DNA from: Chloroflexota bacterium
GTDB lineage: Bacteria; Chloroflexota; Anaerolineae; 4572-78; J111
Length of the DNA stretch: 64,000 nucleotides
Assembly (NCBI GenBank): GCA_016860845.1
Contig: BOKF01000037.1
Coordinates: 1 to 64,000 of the forward strand
Direction: 5' to 3'
The notes under the pieces: generated by a model
Database searches by the model: none
Seen by the model: the letters and a program-made list of their open reading frames with translations, nothing else
Told to the model about the DNA's origin: nothing
Program-made: the position numbers and the translations under genes
In this document: piece by piece, positions 35,527 through 46,411 of the stretch
Numbering within the stretch: the first letter of the stretch is position 1
Layout: the number at the start of each line of letters is the position of its first letter

Positions 35527-35787
35527 ATGAAAGTGATGACCCACTTGAAATTCCTCCAAGCCCTAAATCCTCATGAAATTAATTTTTCTACCATCGAGTG
35601 TCCCAAAATTGACCTAGCTGGACAGGACTTGTCTTTAGTTTTGATAAGAGGCAGTAACTTAAGAAAGACCAACCCGAGAAGCGAAAAAGGCAATGCTAAG
35701 AACAAAGAGATCGCCGGAATGACTTCTGGCCTCCTGGCTGGTTACTCATTTGATTATGTGTTAGAGAAAGCGATTAACGAATTATGA
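35527..35787 (+). CDS. Small hypothetical protein coupled to the SBBP giant gene
   Basis: 86 residues, stop overlapping the next ATG (ATGA). No signal peptide or known domain. The second half is basic ('[18 protein letters not shown]') and is followed by '[14 protein letters not shown]', which faintly recalls the Lys-then-Gly/Ala spacing of the MSC leaders but lacks MSC. The upstream Shine-Dalgarno is poor, so translation may depend on the leader frame that ends one base before it. Confidence 0.4.
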   Translation: MKVMTHLKFLQALNPHEINFSTIECPKIDLAGQDLSLVLIRGSNLRKTNPRSEKGNAKNKEIAGMTSGLLAGYSFDYVLEKAINEL

Positions 35788-38700
35788 AAAGTCTCATGCT
35801 CCGCATCCTCCTGTCTATCACTCTTTTAAGTTTGGCGGTCAGTATTTCCCACGCTACACCATCTGGCTCTACTTCATTACAGCATGACGAAATTGTGGCA
35901 GGGTATGGCGCTTTGCCTCTATATTTCGAGCCTAATCAGGGGCAGACCAATCCCCAAGCCAAATTCATTTCCAGGGGTGTAGGATATACCCTGTTCCTAA
36001 CCTCGACCGGGCTAACCTTAGCCCTGGATGGGGGCCACCCATCAAGAGAAGAATTGGCAACCAAGTCGGTCATCAATATGTCATTGGCCGGGGCCAATCC
36101 AACCCCCTTGATGGTTGGATTAGATGCGCAGCCTAGCCAGAGTAATTACTTTATGGGCCCCGATCCACAGTCCTGGTATCGCCATATTCCACTCTTTAGC
36201 CGGGTTCAGTATCAGCAGATTTACCCCGGCATTGACCTCGTCTTATACGGTAATCAACGTCAGTTAGAATACGACTTCGTGGTAGCTCCTGGCGCTGCGC
36301 CACAACAAATTGGAATGACCTTTGAGGGGGTGAAAAAATTAGAGATCGACGAGGTGGGTAATGTACTGGTTCACCTACCAAACGGTGAGCAAATCCAGAT
36401 TAACACCCCTTTAATTTATCAAGAGATAGGCGGGGGGCGCCGGCTGGTCGAGGGTGGTTATACTTTAACAGGCCAGGAGCTGCGTTTCAGGCTGGGTGAT
36501 TATGATCCAGTTTTCCCTTTAATTATTGATCCCCTTCTATTATATAGTACCTATCTTGGCGGCAGTGGAGATGAACTCGGTAATGATATTGTGATAGACA
36601 GCCTGGGAAATAGTTACATCACCGGTTCGACTTCGAGTATCGATTTTCCTATCAAAGCTGGCGCTTATACCAATTCAAGCGGCGGCAACGATGTTTTTGT
36701 AACCAAGCTAAATGCGGCCGGCACTAATATTGTTTACAGCACTTATCTTGGCGGTAGTGGCGAAGATTTTGGTTACAGCCTGGTTCTAGACAGTAGCAAT
36801 AATGTGTACGTCACCGGCGAAACACAAAGTATGAACTTTCCCACGACCGCCGGTGCGCTTGATACAAGCCATGGTAATGTCGATAGTGATGTTTTCGTGG
36901 CCAAGTTAGACGCGAATGGGGCTAATCTGGTTTACAGTACTTACCTGGGCAATAGCGGTGATGAAAAAGGGTATGGGATCGATCTCGACAGCAGTCGGAA
37001 CGCCTTTGTAACCGGCTTGACCTATAGCGCGGCCTTCTCAACGACAGTCGGAGCGTATGACACCACCTATAATGGTCAGGGGGATGCTTTTGTGACGCGG
37101 CTGAATGCCAGCGGTTCAGCGCTGCTTTACAGCACCTTTTTGGGTGGCGCCGAATTGGACGAAGGCCGCGATATCGTGGTCGTAGGAGGCAATGCGTTTG
37201 TGGCCGGCTCGACCGCCAGCATGACCTTTCCGGCGACGGTCAGCGCCTTTGACTCAAGCCGTAACGGTGGTAGCGATGCCTTTGTGTCCAAACTCAATAC
37301 CACTGGTTCCGGGCTCCTTTTCAGCAGTTTTCTGGGGGGCTCAGCCGATGATTTTGGTTATGGATTAGCTGTAGATGTCAGCGGCAACGCGTACGTGACC
37401 GGTGAGACCAGCAGTACCAATATGCCGGTCTCGGGAGGGGCTTATGATCCTACCTATAACGGTAGCAATGATGCCTTCATGACCAAATTGGATGCCAGTG
37501 GTGCGAATCTACTTTACGGCACTTACCTGGGAGGATCAGGGGTCGATAAAGGGTTAGGACTCGACCTGGATAGCAACAATAATGCCAGCGTGGCTGGCTC
37601 AACCTCTAGTGTGAACTTTCCAACCACGCCGGGGGCTTATGACACCCTTTATGCCAACAACGACGTTTTCGTCACGCGCTTAAATGAAACGGGCACAGGG
37701 CTGTTGTATAGCACTTTTATTGGTGGCAGTAATACGGAAGCGCCAAGAGGGATTGCCATTGACGGAACAGGCAATGGATTTATCACTGGCCATACCTACG
37801 GTGGCTTTCCAACTACTGGGGGAGCTTATGATACTACGCCTTCAACCCCACGCGACGGCTTCGTGGTCAAACTTAGCTTGATGAATAATGCTCCTTTGAT
37901 ATCCGCCATTGCCGATCAAAGCACTTATGAAGACGTTCCCGCCGGTCCCCTAAACTTTACCATCAGCGATTACGAGACACCGGCCAACAGCTTGACTGTT
38001 ACGGGCAGTTCTTCCAATCTGTCGCTAATACCCAATACCAACATCGTTTTTGGCGGAACTGGGGGTGGACGCACAGTGACCCTAACCCCAGTCGCGAATA
38101 TGGTGGGCACCGCCACGATTACGATCAGTGTCAGTGATGGAACAGAAGCTACCATTACGACCTTTACCCTGACCGTTAATCCTATCAATGACGTACCGAC
38201 GATTACAGAGTTGGTAGATCAGGTCACTAATGAAGATATCCCAGTTGGCTCCATCAATTTCACCGTAAACGACGTTGAAACCGATCCGGCCAGCCTGACC
38301 TTATCTGCCACCTCTTCCAACCCTACCCTGGTTCCTACTAGCAATATTGTTTTTGGCGGAAGCGGGCCGAATCGTACGGTCACTATTACCCCAGCTCCCG
38401 ACCAGTTCGGCAGCACGACAATTACGATTAGCGCCAGCGATGGGACCGATTCGAGCAGCGACTCCTTTGTTTTGACGGTAAATCCTGTCAATGACGCGCC
38501 GACGATTTCCGATCTTGCCAACCAGGTCACCAACGAAGATGTGGCAGTTGGGCCAGTTAGCTTTGTTGTGGGAGATGTGGAGACGCCTGCAGCTAACCTG
38601 ACCCTGTCTGCCAGTTCGGCCAACTCGAGCCTTATACCCGTCGCCAATATTGTTTTTAGTGGCAGCGGAGCCCTACGCCGGGTGACGATTACACCGGCGG

Positions 38701-41700
38701 CCAATCTGACAGGCTCCAGCCTCATTACCATAACCGTCAGCGATGGCGTGAATATCTCCTCGGACTCCTTTAGTCTCACTGTCAATGCTGTCAATGACCT
38801 TCCAACTATTTCAACGATCCCCAATCAGTCCATTCCTGAAGATGTCACCCTGGGTCCTATTAGTTTTGTGGTAGAAGATGTAGAAACCCCGGTCGATAAT
38901 TTAATTTTGTCGACCAGTTCCTCCAATCCCACGCTAGTTCCCAGTGGGAACATTGTCTTGGGCGAGAGTGGGGCCGACCGGACAGTAACGATTACTCCGG
39001 CGCCTAATCAAAGCGGTACGACGACCATTACGATTACAGTCGATGACGGGACAGGCAGCATGAACAGAACCTTTACCCTGACTGTTAATGCCGTAAATGA
39101 TCTACCGACCATTTCCCCAGTCGCCGATCAGATTACCAATGAGGATACGCCCGTTGGACCGATAGGTTTTGTCGTTGGAGACGTCGAAACACCAGCGGCT
39201 AACCTAACCTTATCAGGCAGTTCCTCCGATCCCATGCTGGTTCCTGCCAGTAATATCGTCTTTGGAGGTAGCGGTGCCAACCGGACGCTAAGCGTCACTC
39301 CGGCGCCTAACCAGTTCAGCAGCGCCGTTATTACGCTAACAGTCAGCGACGGAACAGTCAGCTCTAACGAAACCTTTTTCTTGTCGGTAAATGCCGTGAG
39401 CGATGCCCCGACGATTACCAACATTCCCAATCAAGCGACCAGCGAAGATGTAGCTGCTGGGCCGATTAGTTTCACCATCGGCGATGTGGAGACACCAGCC
39501 GACAGCCTGATCCTGAGTGGCAGTTCGTCGGACCCTGGTCTGATACCTAACGGCAACATCGTTTTTGGGGGAAGTGGGATAAATCGGACGGTAATCATCA
39601 CCCCGGCGTCCAATTTGTACGGGAGCGCCCTAATCACCCTGATAGTCAATGATGGAATGGAGACGGCGACCGATACTTTTATTTTGACTGTCAATTCCGT
39701 GAATGATCTACCTACTCTTTCAGCCATCGCCGACCAGATTACGAACGAAGATGTGCCGGTTGGGCCGATTAGTTTTGTCGTCGGCGATGTAGAAACACCC
39801 ACCGCCAACCTGACCTTGTCGGGCCTGTCCTCCGATCCCCTCCTGGTTCCCGACGCCAATATTGTCTTTGCTGGAGGTGGGGCCAGTCGCACCGTAACAA
39901 TTACCCCGGCCCCCAACCAGTTTGGCAGCGTCGCCATTACTCTAAATGTCAGCGATGGGGTGGGTAGTTTCAGCCGCTCCTTCCAAATGACGATTAATGG
40001 TATCAACGATCCGCCGACCATAACGAATATTCCCAACCAGGTGACCGACGAGGACATCCCGGCAGGCCCGATCAGTTTCATCCTCGGCGATGCGGAGACC
40101 CCTGCTGCCAGCCTGACCCTATCGGCAATTTCTTCTGATCCCAGCCTGGTGCCCGTGACCAATACTATCTTCGCTGGGAATGGAGTTAACCGAACTGTGT
40201 CGGTGACGCCAGCGACCAATATGTATGGTAGCGCCACTATCACTGTCACAGTCCGCGATGGACTCCTCGCCAGTTCCAGCGACTCTTTTGTGCTTATGGT
40301 GGATGCCGTAAACGACCCGCCAACTATTTCACCCATCCCCGACCAGACCACGATCTACAGTACTGCCAAGGGCCCCCTCAGCTTTACCCTCAACGACGTG
40401 GAAACACCGGTGAACAACCTGACCATGGCGACCAATTCGTCAAACTCGGCTCTGGTGCCAAACGCCAATATTGTTCTTGCCGGCAGTGGCCCTACCCGGA
40501 CGGTTACTATTACCCCGGCGACCAATGTCTCCGGTACTTTGACCATTACCATAAGCGCAAACGATGGAACAGCGACTACGACCGAGGCTTTCAACCTGAC
40601 TATCAATCCCCCCTGGTTTGATAGCGATGGGGATGGTATTCCCGATGTGGTGGAAGGTACTGGGGATGCCGACGGCGACGGCGTGCCCAATTACCTGGAT
40701 GAGGACTCCGACGGCGACGGTATCCCCGATGCCGAAGAGGGTACAGGCGACCCTGATGGCGACGGTATGCCTAATTTTCTGGATGAGGATTCCGACGGCG
40801 ATGGCATTCCTGATGCCGAAGAAGGTACGGATGACTCGGATGGCGACAGTATACCTGATTATGTGGATAGTGATATACGACTGGCTATTACCGCTACCGA
40901 GCCTACCCAGACCACTGGCTTGGTCTCCACGACTCTAACGATTAGCGGCACCGGCTTTTTGAGCCCCACGCAGGTCAAGGTTGGTTCTTTTACCCTCCCA
41001 ATGGTCACCTTCGTGAGCACACAGACGCTTCGAGGTATCCTGCCAGCGAGCAGCTTGCCCGATGGTCTTTATGACATTACCGTGACCCGGTCAGATGGAG
41101 CAAGTTTCACCAAACCGTGTGCATTAATTTTTGGAACCTTGCCTCCAGTCCAGGTGACGGCGATTAATCCCTCCCAAACGAGCACCGGTCCCGCTACCGT
41201 AACTATTACCGGCAACGGGTTTGTTCCGATCACCCAGGTTAGTCTGGATAGTATTGTTTTAACCAACGTAGTTTTTATAAGTCCCACTACACTCCAAGTC
41301 ACCATTCCCGCTAATTTGCCCAAGGGTACTTACGATGTCAATGTGAGCAACCCTGATGGCCAGAGCGATGTATTAGATGAAGCCTTTACTGTCACAGGTG
41401 CCCAACGATATGTTTATTTGCCGCTTATTATCCGTGCTGGGGATAGCGGGGATCCTGATTTAATTATCCAGAGTATCAGCGCCTCACCGACGGGTATCCA
41501 GGTGGTGATCAAAAATATCGGCGTAGGTCCGGTTACCACCGACCAGGAATTCTGGGTGGATGTCTACCTCAACCCCGACAAAACACCCACCAGCGTGAAC
41601 GAAATCTGGGAGAAAGTTTCCAGCCAGGGCTTAGTCTGGGGTGTAACAGCGGCGGCGCTGCCGTTAGACCCGGGCGAAACATTGACCTTGACCAGTGGCG

Positions 41701-41948
41701 ATACCTATTACTGGCCATCCTTGAGTCAGTGGCGCATGCCTATCCAGGCAGGCACCCTCATCTACGCTCAAGTAGACTCGGCCCATATCAATACTAGTTA
41801 TGGCGGGGTCTTGGAAAGCCATGAAAAGACCAATCAATTTTACAACAACATCAGCGGTCCTGTCGTAACCACGGCTGACCTAGCTTTAGCTATGGAAAAT
41901 AAAACTACTGCGACGAGCCGCCACCGCCTGCCTCCTCGTCCCCAATAA
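35784..41948 (+). CDS. Giant SBBP beta-propeller / Ig-like repeat surface protein
   Basis: 2054 residues with a signal peptide (cleavage near 'SISHAT'). The N-terminal '[20 protein letters not shown]' domain is the one that usually precedes SBBP repeats. About nine SBBP units ('[15 protein letters not shown].YvtG.T.S..FP') span ~250-700. Nine Ig/cadherin-like repeats of ~90 residues, each with '[20 protein letters not shown]', occupy nt 37890-40610. Type-3 calcium repeats ('[14 protein letters not shown]') come next, then two IPT/TIG domains, a '[11 protein letters not shown]' motif and a CARDB-like C-terminal domain. No membrane anchor is visible. The start overlaps the preceding small gene. 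It is likely an adhesin used for cell contact. Confidence 0.85.
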   Translation: MKSLMLRILLSITLLSLAVSISHATPSGSTSLQHDEIVAGYGALPLYFEPNQGQTNPQAKFISRGVGYTLFLTSTGLTLALDGGHPSREELATKSVINMSLAGANPTPLMVGLDAQPSQSNYFMGPDPQSWYRHIPLFSRVQYQQIYPGIDLVLYGNQRQLEYDFVVAPGAAPQQIGMTFEGVKKLEIDEVGNVLVHLPNGEQIQINTPLIYQEIGGGRRLVEGGYTLTGQELRFRLGDYDPVFPLIIDPLLLYSTYLGGSGDELGNDIVIDSLGNSYITGSTSSIDFPIKAGAYTNSSGGNDVFVTKLNAAGTNIVYSTYLGGSGEDFGYSLVLDSSNNVYVTGETQSMNFPTTAGALDTSHGNVDSDVFVAKLDANGANLVYSTYLGNSGDEKGYGIDLDSSRNAFVTGLTYSAAFSTTVGAYDTTYNGQGDAFVTRLNASGSALLYSTFLGGAELDEGRDIVVVGGNAFVAGSTASMTFPATVSAFDSSRNGGSDAFVSKLNTTGSGLLFSSFLGGSADDFGYGLAVDVSGNAYVTGETSSTNMPVSGGAYDPTYNGSNDAFMTKLDASGANLLYGTYLGGSGVDKGLGLDLDSNNNASVAGSTSSVNFPTTPGAYDTLYANNDVFVTRLNETGTGLLYSTFIGGSNTEAPRGIAIDGTGNGFITGHTYGGFPTTGGAYDTTPSTPRDGFVVKLSLMNNAPLISAIADQSTYEDVPAGPLNFTISDYETPANSLTVTGSSSNLSLIPNTNIVFGGTGGGRTVTLTPVANMVGTATITISVSDGTEATITTFTLTVNPINDVPTITELVDQVTNEDIPVGSINFTVNDVETDPASLTLSATSSNPTLVPTSNIVFGGSGPNRTVTITPAPDQFGSTTITISASDGTDSSSDSFVLTVNPVNDAPTISDLANQVTNEDVAVGPVSFVVGDVETPAANLTLSASSANSSLIPVANIVFSGSGALRRVTITPAANLTGSSLITITVSDGVNISSDSFSLTVNAVNDLPTISTIPNQSIPEDVTLGPISFVVEDVETPVDNLILSTSSSNPTLVPSGNIVLGESGADRTVTITPAPNQSGTTTITITVDDGTGSMNRTFTLTVNAVNDLPTISPVADQITNEDTPVGPIGFVVGDVETPAANLTLSGSSSDPMLVPASNIVFGGSGANRTLSVTPAPNQFSSAVITLTVSDGTVSSNETFFLSVNAVSDAPTITNIPNQATSEDVAAGPISFTIGDVETPADSLILSGSSSDPGLIPNGNIVFGGSGINRTVIITPASNLYGSALITLIVNDGMETATDTFILTVNSVNDLPTLSAIADQITNEDVPVGPISFVVGDVETPTANLTLSGLSSDPLLVPDANIVFAGGGASRTVTITPAPNQFGSVAITLNVSDGVGSFSRSFQMTINGINDPPTITNIPNQVTDEDIPAGPISFILGDAETPAASLTLSAISSDPSLVPVTNTIFAGNGVNRTVSVTPATNMYGSATITVTVRDGLLASSSDSFVLMVDAVNDPPTISPIPDQTTIYSTAKGPLSFTLNDVETPVNNLTMATNSSNSALVPNANIVLAGSGPTRTVTITPATNVSGTLTITISANDGTATTTEAFNLTINPPWFDSDGDGIPDVVEGTGDADGDGVPNYLDEDSDGDGIPDAEEGTGDPDGDGMPNFLDEDSDGDGIPDAEEGTDDSDGDSIPDYVDSDIRLAITATEPTQTTGLVSTTLTISGTGFLSPTQVKVGSFTLPMVTFVSTQTLRGILPASSLPDGLYDITVTRSDGASFTKPCALIFGTLPPVQVTAINPSQTSTGPATVTITGNGFVPITQVSLDSIVLTNVVFISPTTLQVTIPANLPKGTYDVNVSNPDGQSDVLDEAFTVTGAQRYVYLPLIIRAGDSGDPDLIIQSISASPTGIQVVIKNIGVGPVTTDQEFWVDVYLNPDKTPTSVNEIWEKVSSQGLVWGVTAAALPLDPGETLTLTSGDTYYWPSLSQWRMPIQAGTLIYAQVDSAHINTSYGGVLESHEKTNQFYNNISGPVVTTADLALAMENKTTATSRHRLPPRPQ

Positions 41949-41976
41949 GTTATTTATATTGTTAGGAGAACTGACT

Positions 41977-42633
41977 ATGACGGTTACAACACATCGAGGT
42001 TATCAATCTCCCAAGATCATTATTCCAGTGAGCGCTCGGAGAAGATCCAAAGGTCTCAAATCTAAGGAGGCCCCTCCCTTACTCCTAAAAAGGCGTGATT
42101 TGGAGCAGGCGGAAGTCAACGAAGCGGCTACCTTCCTGTTACCCGCTCTGGTCGCCAGTTTTAAAGCCGGTCTGGCCGGTGGGGTCAGCGCTATCGTTTT
42201 GTTGCTATTAGGCCTGGTTCCGGTTGAATTTCTAGCCCTCCTGGTTTTGCCAGGTTTCCTGGTGACATTCCTATCTAGCGGCGCGCTGGCCTGTATTTTT
42301 GCCGACAAACAGATCAAAAGCATACAGCAAGCTGGCGAGGTGGGCTGGGGTGGCGGTTTCTGGGCCGGTATTCATGCGGGCAATATGAGTATGGTTATGG
42401 CCGCTGCCGGTATTTTCCTGAAGGATTTTGGCCAGGCGGTGACGCTGCAACTTACCCCGTCCTACCTGGAAAGCTGGGGTGTCTACGGCCTGGATTCAAC
42501 GTTTATTGCCCTGGTCGCACGGGTGGGGGCAGCCCTGGTCGTGTATGGGCTTATCGGCGCGCTGGTCGGAGCCCTACTGGGTACCGTTGGGGCAATGTTC
42601 TGCTATAGCTTGCGCGAAGAGAAAATTTGTTAA
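41977..42633 (+). CDS. Polytopic membrane protein of unknown function
   Basis: 218 residues from an ATG with AGGAG about eight bases upstream. A basic N-terminus ('SARRRSKGLKSKE') is followed by about four hydrophobic helices in Gly/Ala-rich segments ('FKAGLAGGVSAIVLLLLGLV', later 'ALVVYGLIGALVGALLGTVG'). No family was recognised. It starts the run of small genes that leads into the leader-bearing proteins, and the following ATG is eight bases away. Confidence 0.65.
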   Translation: MTVTTHRGYQSPKIIIPVSARRRSKGLKSKEAPPLLLKRRDLEQAEVNEAATFLLPALVASFKAGLAGGVSAIVLLLLGLVPVEFLALLVLPGFLVTFLSSGALACIFADKQIKSIQQAGEVGWGGGFWAGIHAGNMSMVMAAAGIFLKDFGQAVTLQLTPSYLESWGVYGLDSTFIALVARVGAALVVYGLIGALVGALLGTVGAMFCYSLREEKIC

Positions 42634-42640
42634 AGAAAGA

Positions 42641-43423
42641 ATGAGAAAAATCACTTATGCGCTCCAGGCACAACAAAAAAAATTCACTTTACCCACGCCG
42701 ACGGTTCAATACACGACTGATCCCAATCAACCTAGTGCAGAGGTTTTGCGGGGCGCCTTGAGCAATCCAATCTATGCGGGCGTTCCTCCTTTTCCTCAAG
42801 TAGTTTCCGATGAGGTTTGGATCGAAGCCGCGGCAGAATTGATCAAGGAAGATGGAGCAGAGCAGTTTTTGGTGAATATGCTCTATATGTTACGGGCCAG
42901 CATGGCTGAGGTGATGCCATCGACGGCAACCCTTGAAAATAACAATCGCCGGGCGTCTCAGGAAACTGGCCTGGACGATGAGGAAGTGGGAACCGAGCAG
43001 GCCACCCTATTCTGTACGCACGATGGGTTGCCGATAATACCGATGGGCGAAGTCATGACCTGTGCGGGAATGTATCTACTCGATCATCTCCGAGAATCGC
43101 CTGTGACCGATTTACTGACGGAGCCTTTCCTGACGATAGTTTTTAGAAATGGCCACACTTTGCCGCTACTTTGTCCTCTGTGTGGGGACTCTTTACATTG
43201 GGACGACACAGACGATCTGTTGAATCAACTCAATGGCAAATGGGTCATAAAGGTGGAGTGGCTCGAAGAACCCGAGGAGGGGGATGGAACTGAAGGGGGA
43301 GCATTAGTCCTTGTCTTCAGCTCCTTTGAGGGAGACAAAGAGCCGCTTGCTTTGCCCATCAAGCTTACCTCGATCTACGAACTGACGTGCCCCCAGGATC
43401 AAATCTGGCATTCCCAGGAGTAG
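42641..43423 (+). CDS. Hypothetical soluble protein with Cys pairs
   Basis: About 260 residues, start chosen at the ATG following the membrane-protein stop. Earlier in-frame codons overlap that gene. Cys-containing motifs 'LFCTHDGLPI' and 'LPLLCPLCGDSLHW' could bind zinc. No leader or membrane segment is present and no family was recognised. The stop lies eight bases before the TTG start of the next gene. Confidence 0.6.
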   Translation: MRKITYALQAQQKKFTLPTPTVQYTTDPNQPSAEVLRGALSNPIYAGVPPFPQVVSDEVWIEAAAELIKEDGAEQFLVNMLYMLRASMAEVMPSTATLENNNRRASQETGLDDEEVGTEQATLFCTHDGLPIIPMGEVMTCAGMYLLDHLRESPVTDLLTEPFLTIVFRNGHTLPLLCPLCGDSLHWDDTDDLLNQLNGKWVIKVEWLEEPEEGDGTEGGALVLVFSSFEGDKEPLALPIKLTSIYELTCPQDQIWHSQE

Positions 43424-43430
43424 CGATAGT

Positions 43431-44213
43431 TTGAGTTGCGAAACCTATTCTCATCGATTTGCGAAGTTCGCCGCCCAGGTGGGGAGCGGAATCCCAGGCT
43501 TGGGTAGTAAATGCGCTTTTTTTGCCGGTAAGGGCAGGGGTTTTATTACGGCGATGTCCAGGCATCGAATTTCGCGAGCAGCCAATGCAGCCAGGGTTGC
43601 GTTAATGAGCGGTTCAGTCGAGCCCGTGACTTTCCTCTTGGGCCAACAAGCTGCGCGAAGAAACGCTTTGCTAGCCAGTGCAGTAAGATTCGGCACCATG
43701 GTGCAGGTCAGGCGCATGGCCAGAAAGTATCGGTGGGATCAGCAGGAAGCAACATCCTGTCCAGAGGAAGGCTTCAATTTATTGGATGCGCAGCGCATGA
43801 CCGAGGAGTTTGGAGGCGCGCAAATGAGTCTCAAATCCCTGGAAGGGGTAGTGGGACCAGGTAGCCAATTCAAACCGGCAGTGAAGCTGGGAGGCGAAGA
43901 CGACATCTTTCTGGCCGACAGTCCGCGGGGGCATGTCTACTACGCTATGCCCACCGAAGATACGGCTCAAATTTGGGTGATAATGCCAAAGGAAGGCTAT
44001 CAGACCGAATTACAAGAGGTACTAGATGAAGCAACACCTAAATATGTAATTACCGATCTGATAACCGGCGACGAATACGCCACACGCGATCCTTTACAGG
44101 CCCAACAGTTTGCCAGAGCCTTAGGGAGCGATGGGGATTTGCGGCGGATTTGGATAGATGATTTTAGTTGGGACGAAGCGCGGAAACCTGTCCCGGAAAT
44201 GTTGTTTGCTTAG
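43431..44213 (+). CDS. MSC-leader protein, short member of the DYDGG/LEGL family
   Basis: 260 residues. It starts at TTG with AGGAG ten bases upstream; the second residue onward (SCETYSHRFAKFAAQ, then GSGIPGLGSK) is the conserved leader, which fixes the start. The C-terminal ~115 residues ('LDAQRMTEEFGGAQMSLKSL', 'PRGHVYYAMPTED') resemble the repeated module of the two larger proteins downstream (44739 and 46412): a regulator-like 'LE.LvG' helix, a 'G.vyyd' strand and a 'i.vImP..g.e..L...L' segment. Function unknown. Confidence 0.7.
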   Translation: MSCETYSHRFAKFAAQVGSGIPGLGSKCAFFAGKGRGFITAMSRHRISRAANAARVALMSGSVEPVTFLLGQQAARRNALLASAVRFGTMVQVRRMARKYRWDQQEATSCPEEGFNLLDAQRMTEEFGGAQMSLKSLEGVVGPGSQFKPAVKLGGEDDIFLADSPRGHVYYAMPTEDTAQIWVIMPKEGYQTELQEVLDEATPKYVITDLITGDEYATRDPLQAQQFARALGSDGDLRRIWIDDFSWDEARKPVPEMLFA

Positions 44214-44233
44214 ATTAGAAAGGAACAAGCGGC

Positions 44234-44725
44234 ATGGATGAAAGAATGGTCTCCCATATCACGGACAAATTAGGCGACTTGGCTAAACAGGGCCAGCTCA
44301 GAGTCAGGGGGTATCTTTCCCCAGAGCTTCTCTTTATCACCGAAAGCAATCAACTAAAGGCGCAAACTTTCGCCGGTGTGCCGATTGACGAGATACGTGA
44401 CTATCTCAAGGGCTATCTCGCGCTGAAAGCCCAGCAAATAAGAGAGGCTTGCTTGGTGATTGATTGTTATACCGAACCGGGGCAAGAGACTACCCTGAGC
44501 GATGTGGTAGTTATTATTCATTGCTCAAAAGACGCAGCGTACAAGGTGGGAATTATTGAGTATGACTCGAACTCGAACCCGGTCATCCAAAAACCAATAA
44601 ACTGGCAGAATATCTATTGGCAGAAGAGTATGCTACCCCTGGCTCGCGAATTATTGGCCTGCCTGGAGGGCGGTATCCCGACTCGGCAGTTCCAGGTATC
44701 CTGGACCGTCCCACCTCTAGTGTAG
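44234..44725 (+). CDS. Hypothetical protein without leader
   Basis: 163 residues, AAAGGAAC before the ATG. Mixed alpha/beta composition with 'VRGYLSPELLFITESNQLKA' and a Trp-rich 'WQNIYWQKSMLPLARELL'. No signal, membrane helix or MSC leader. It sits between two leader-bearing genes and may be a chaperone or partner for them, but nothing in the sequence proves this. Confidence 0.55.
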   Translation: MDERMVSHITDKLGDLAKQGQLRVRGYLSPELLFITESNQLKAQTFAGVPIDEIRDYLKGYLALKAQQIREACLVIDCYTEPGQETTLSDVVVIIHCSKDAAYKVGIIEYDSNSNPVIQKPINWQNIYWQKSMLPLARELLACLEGGIPTRQFQVSWTVPPLV

Positions 44726-44738
44726 GAGAATTTAAGGG

Positions 44739-46037
44739 ATGTCTTGCGAAAAGAACCAAAATCAGGCGGCCCACGCCGCCGAACAAAGTGGAGGTATCTC
44801 CTCTGTCGTTAGCAAGAACGCTTATTTAACCGGCAAGATTCTGGCGGCAGGCTTGCTGTTTGGCGCAGCCGGCGCAGGAACCGTAGCTGCGATCCATGGA
44901 ACCCAAGTAGGAATGGGGCGAATTAAGGCATTTATGGAGCAATGGAAAGCAGAAAGGGCGGAAGCAGCGGCTCGCCGGGAAGAACAAAGAGCCCAGGCGG
45001 GCAGAAGGATTCTGGCCCAGCTAGACGATCTTGACCGCAAGCAGGCCGCCTACGAACTCCAGACCACTTATTTGGGTAAGGCAATTTCCCGGGAACAGTT
45101 GCTAGAAGTGTTGAATCCCACAAGCGCTTTCCCCAGCAAGAGTTATGAGGATGAGTTGGATGATTTCTTCGGTGATGATTCCTATGGGGATGAATTTTAT
45201 GGTGAACAAGAAGACCTGGGGGCTAATCTAAGAATGGCCACAGGAATGTCAGGCCAGATTATTTACGAGGATACAGGCGATGGGCGGGGGGTCATTTTGG
45301 CAATTCGCCCTGTACTAGGAAGTGAAGGCACTCTCCACAACCGATTAGCCGCTTACGTTTCTCCTGACCCGGAACCCAAACGTGAGGAATCCGTATCGCT
45401 CCCGGTCGATGGTAATAGAGTTCAGAAATTAGCTTGGCAAGCCAAGCAATGGACGGGCGAACATGGAGAGGAAATTGGTTATGTGGTAAAGAACGCGGTA
45501 CCCGCTGTAGCTATTGCCATCGGCGGTTATTATCTTCAAAGCCGTCTGCCAGAAGGCAGTACCAGGACTGTCGCTACGTCCTTAATCGGAGCACGTACTT
45601 CCAAAGCTGCTCTAGGATTCCACTTGGCAAACACCGGGGTTCAAACAATAAAAGGTGTTCAAGCGGTCAGAAGACAACGAGAAAAGGGTCGGCGTCTGGC
45701 CGAAGCGTTACGGCAACCGGAGCGGATGAAAGCCGTGGTGGCGCTCGCACGCGATTATGATGGGGGTCGAGTCTCGCGTCAGAACCTGGAAGGCCTGATA
45801 GGGGGCCAAGCAAGGCAACTGGTGGACAATAGTTGGGTGGTCACAGGACCTCTGGGTACTGTTTATTACGATGATGTAGAGGATGGCCAAGTCTCGGTCC
45901 GGGGTGTCTTACCTGAAGCGGGCAAAGAGTTGCAGTTGCGCAATGGCCTGGAGGCGATTATTCAGAAGTTTCCAGCTGCCTCCACCCAGTCGCGAGTTAC
46001 GGCGAAACAAGCAGCTAAGGTAGAAGTTGTGACTTAA
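44739..46037 (+). CDS. MSC-leader membrane protein with duplicated LEGL module
   Basis: 432 residues; TAGGAG lies upstream. Leader: MSCEKNQNQAAHAAEQ, then GGISSVVSKN. A hydrophobic Gly/Ala helix follows immediately (~32-52, 'ILAAGLLFGAAGAGTVAAI'). The related module occurs twice: residues ~85-205 ('YLGKAISREQLLEVLNP', 'GQIIYEDTGDGRGVILAIRP') and ~325-425 ('DYDGGRVSRQNLEGLIGGQA', 'GTVYYDDVEDGQVSVRGVLP'). A second hydrophobic stretch lies near 250-270. The neighbour at 46412 is a clear paralogue with an almost identical leader. Confidence 0.7.
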   Translation: MSCEKNQNQAAHAAEQSGGISSVVSKNAYLTGKILAAGLLFGAAGAGTVAAIHGTQVGMGRIKAFMEQWKAERAEAAARREEQRAQAGRRILAQLDDLDRKQAAYELQTTYLGKAISREQLLEVLNPTSAFPSKSYEDELDDFFGDDSYGDEFYGEQEDLGANLRMATGMSGQIIYEDTGDGRGVILAIRPVLGSEGTLHNRLAAYVSPDPEPKREESVSLPVDGNRVQKLAWQAKQWTGEHGEEIGYVVKNAVPAVAIAIGGYYLQSRLPEGSTRTVATSLIGARTSKAALGFHLANTGVQTIKGVQAVRRQREKGRRLAEALRQPERMKAVVALARDYDGGRVSRQNLEGLIGGQARQLVDNSWVVTGPLGTVYYDDVEDGQVSVRGVLPEAGKELQLRNGLEAIIQKFPAASTQSRVTAKQAAKVEVVT

Positions 46038-46038
46038 A

Positions 46039-46344
46039 CCATAGTTTGGTCAGGGCATGAAAGCATAGGTTGGCCGATTTTAGTGAATAACAAAGGTAAG
46101 TTGTAAAGATTTTTATGTCTCGTGAAAGCATAGATTGGCCGATTGTCAAAATCGAAAGTATAGCCAGGCCGAAAATTATTGCAGTTTTAGTAGTGCCCAA
46201 CGTCATATGAAGTGTTCTAAAGGCGATTCTTACCTAACCTGCCTTACTTATGGAGCGGTTATCGCTTAATCGGCATAAAAACTCGGTGCAACTTACTAAA
46301 AGCACAGGTTGGCCGGGGAAAATTGAAAGGATTCCGTGGCCGTT
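46039..46344. repeat. Degenerate direct repeats (iteron-like) between MSC genes
   Basis: The 374-base gap has no gene but contains at least five imperfect copies of a ~22-base unit, consensus GAAAGCATAGGTTGGCCGA. Copies start near 46058 (TGAAAGCATAGGTTGGCCGA), 46123 (TGAAAGCATAGATTGGCCGA), 46152 (CGAAAGTATAGCCAGGCCGA), 46297 (TAAAAGCACAGGTTGGCCGG) and 46323 (TGAAAGGATTCCGTGGCCGT). All have the same orientation, with spacings of 65, 29, 145 and 26. They may be protein-binding sites or a replication-origin remnant. Confidence 0.6.
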
Positions 46345-46411
46345 ACAGCCAAATTATCATTTTAGTCATAGAAGTTGCTGTTTCCTAAAGGCAAACAGGA
46401 AGGACTTTAAG

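Noticed and set aside
39431..40351. 306-codon minus-strand frame inside the Ig-like repeats of the SBBP giant
   Set aside because: Same reason: periodic antisense reading of tandem repeats.
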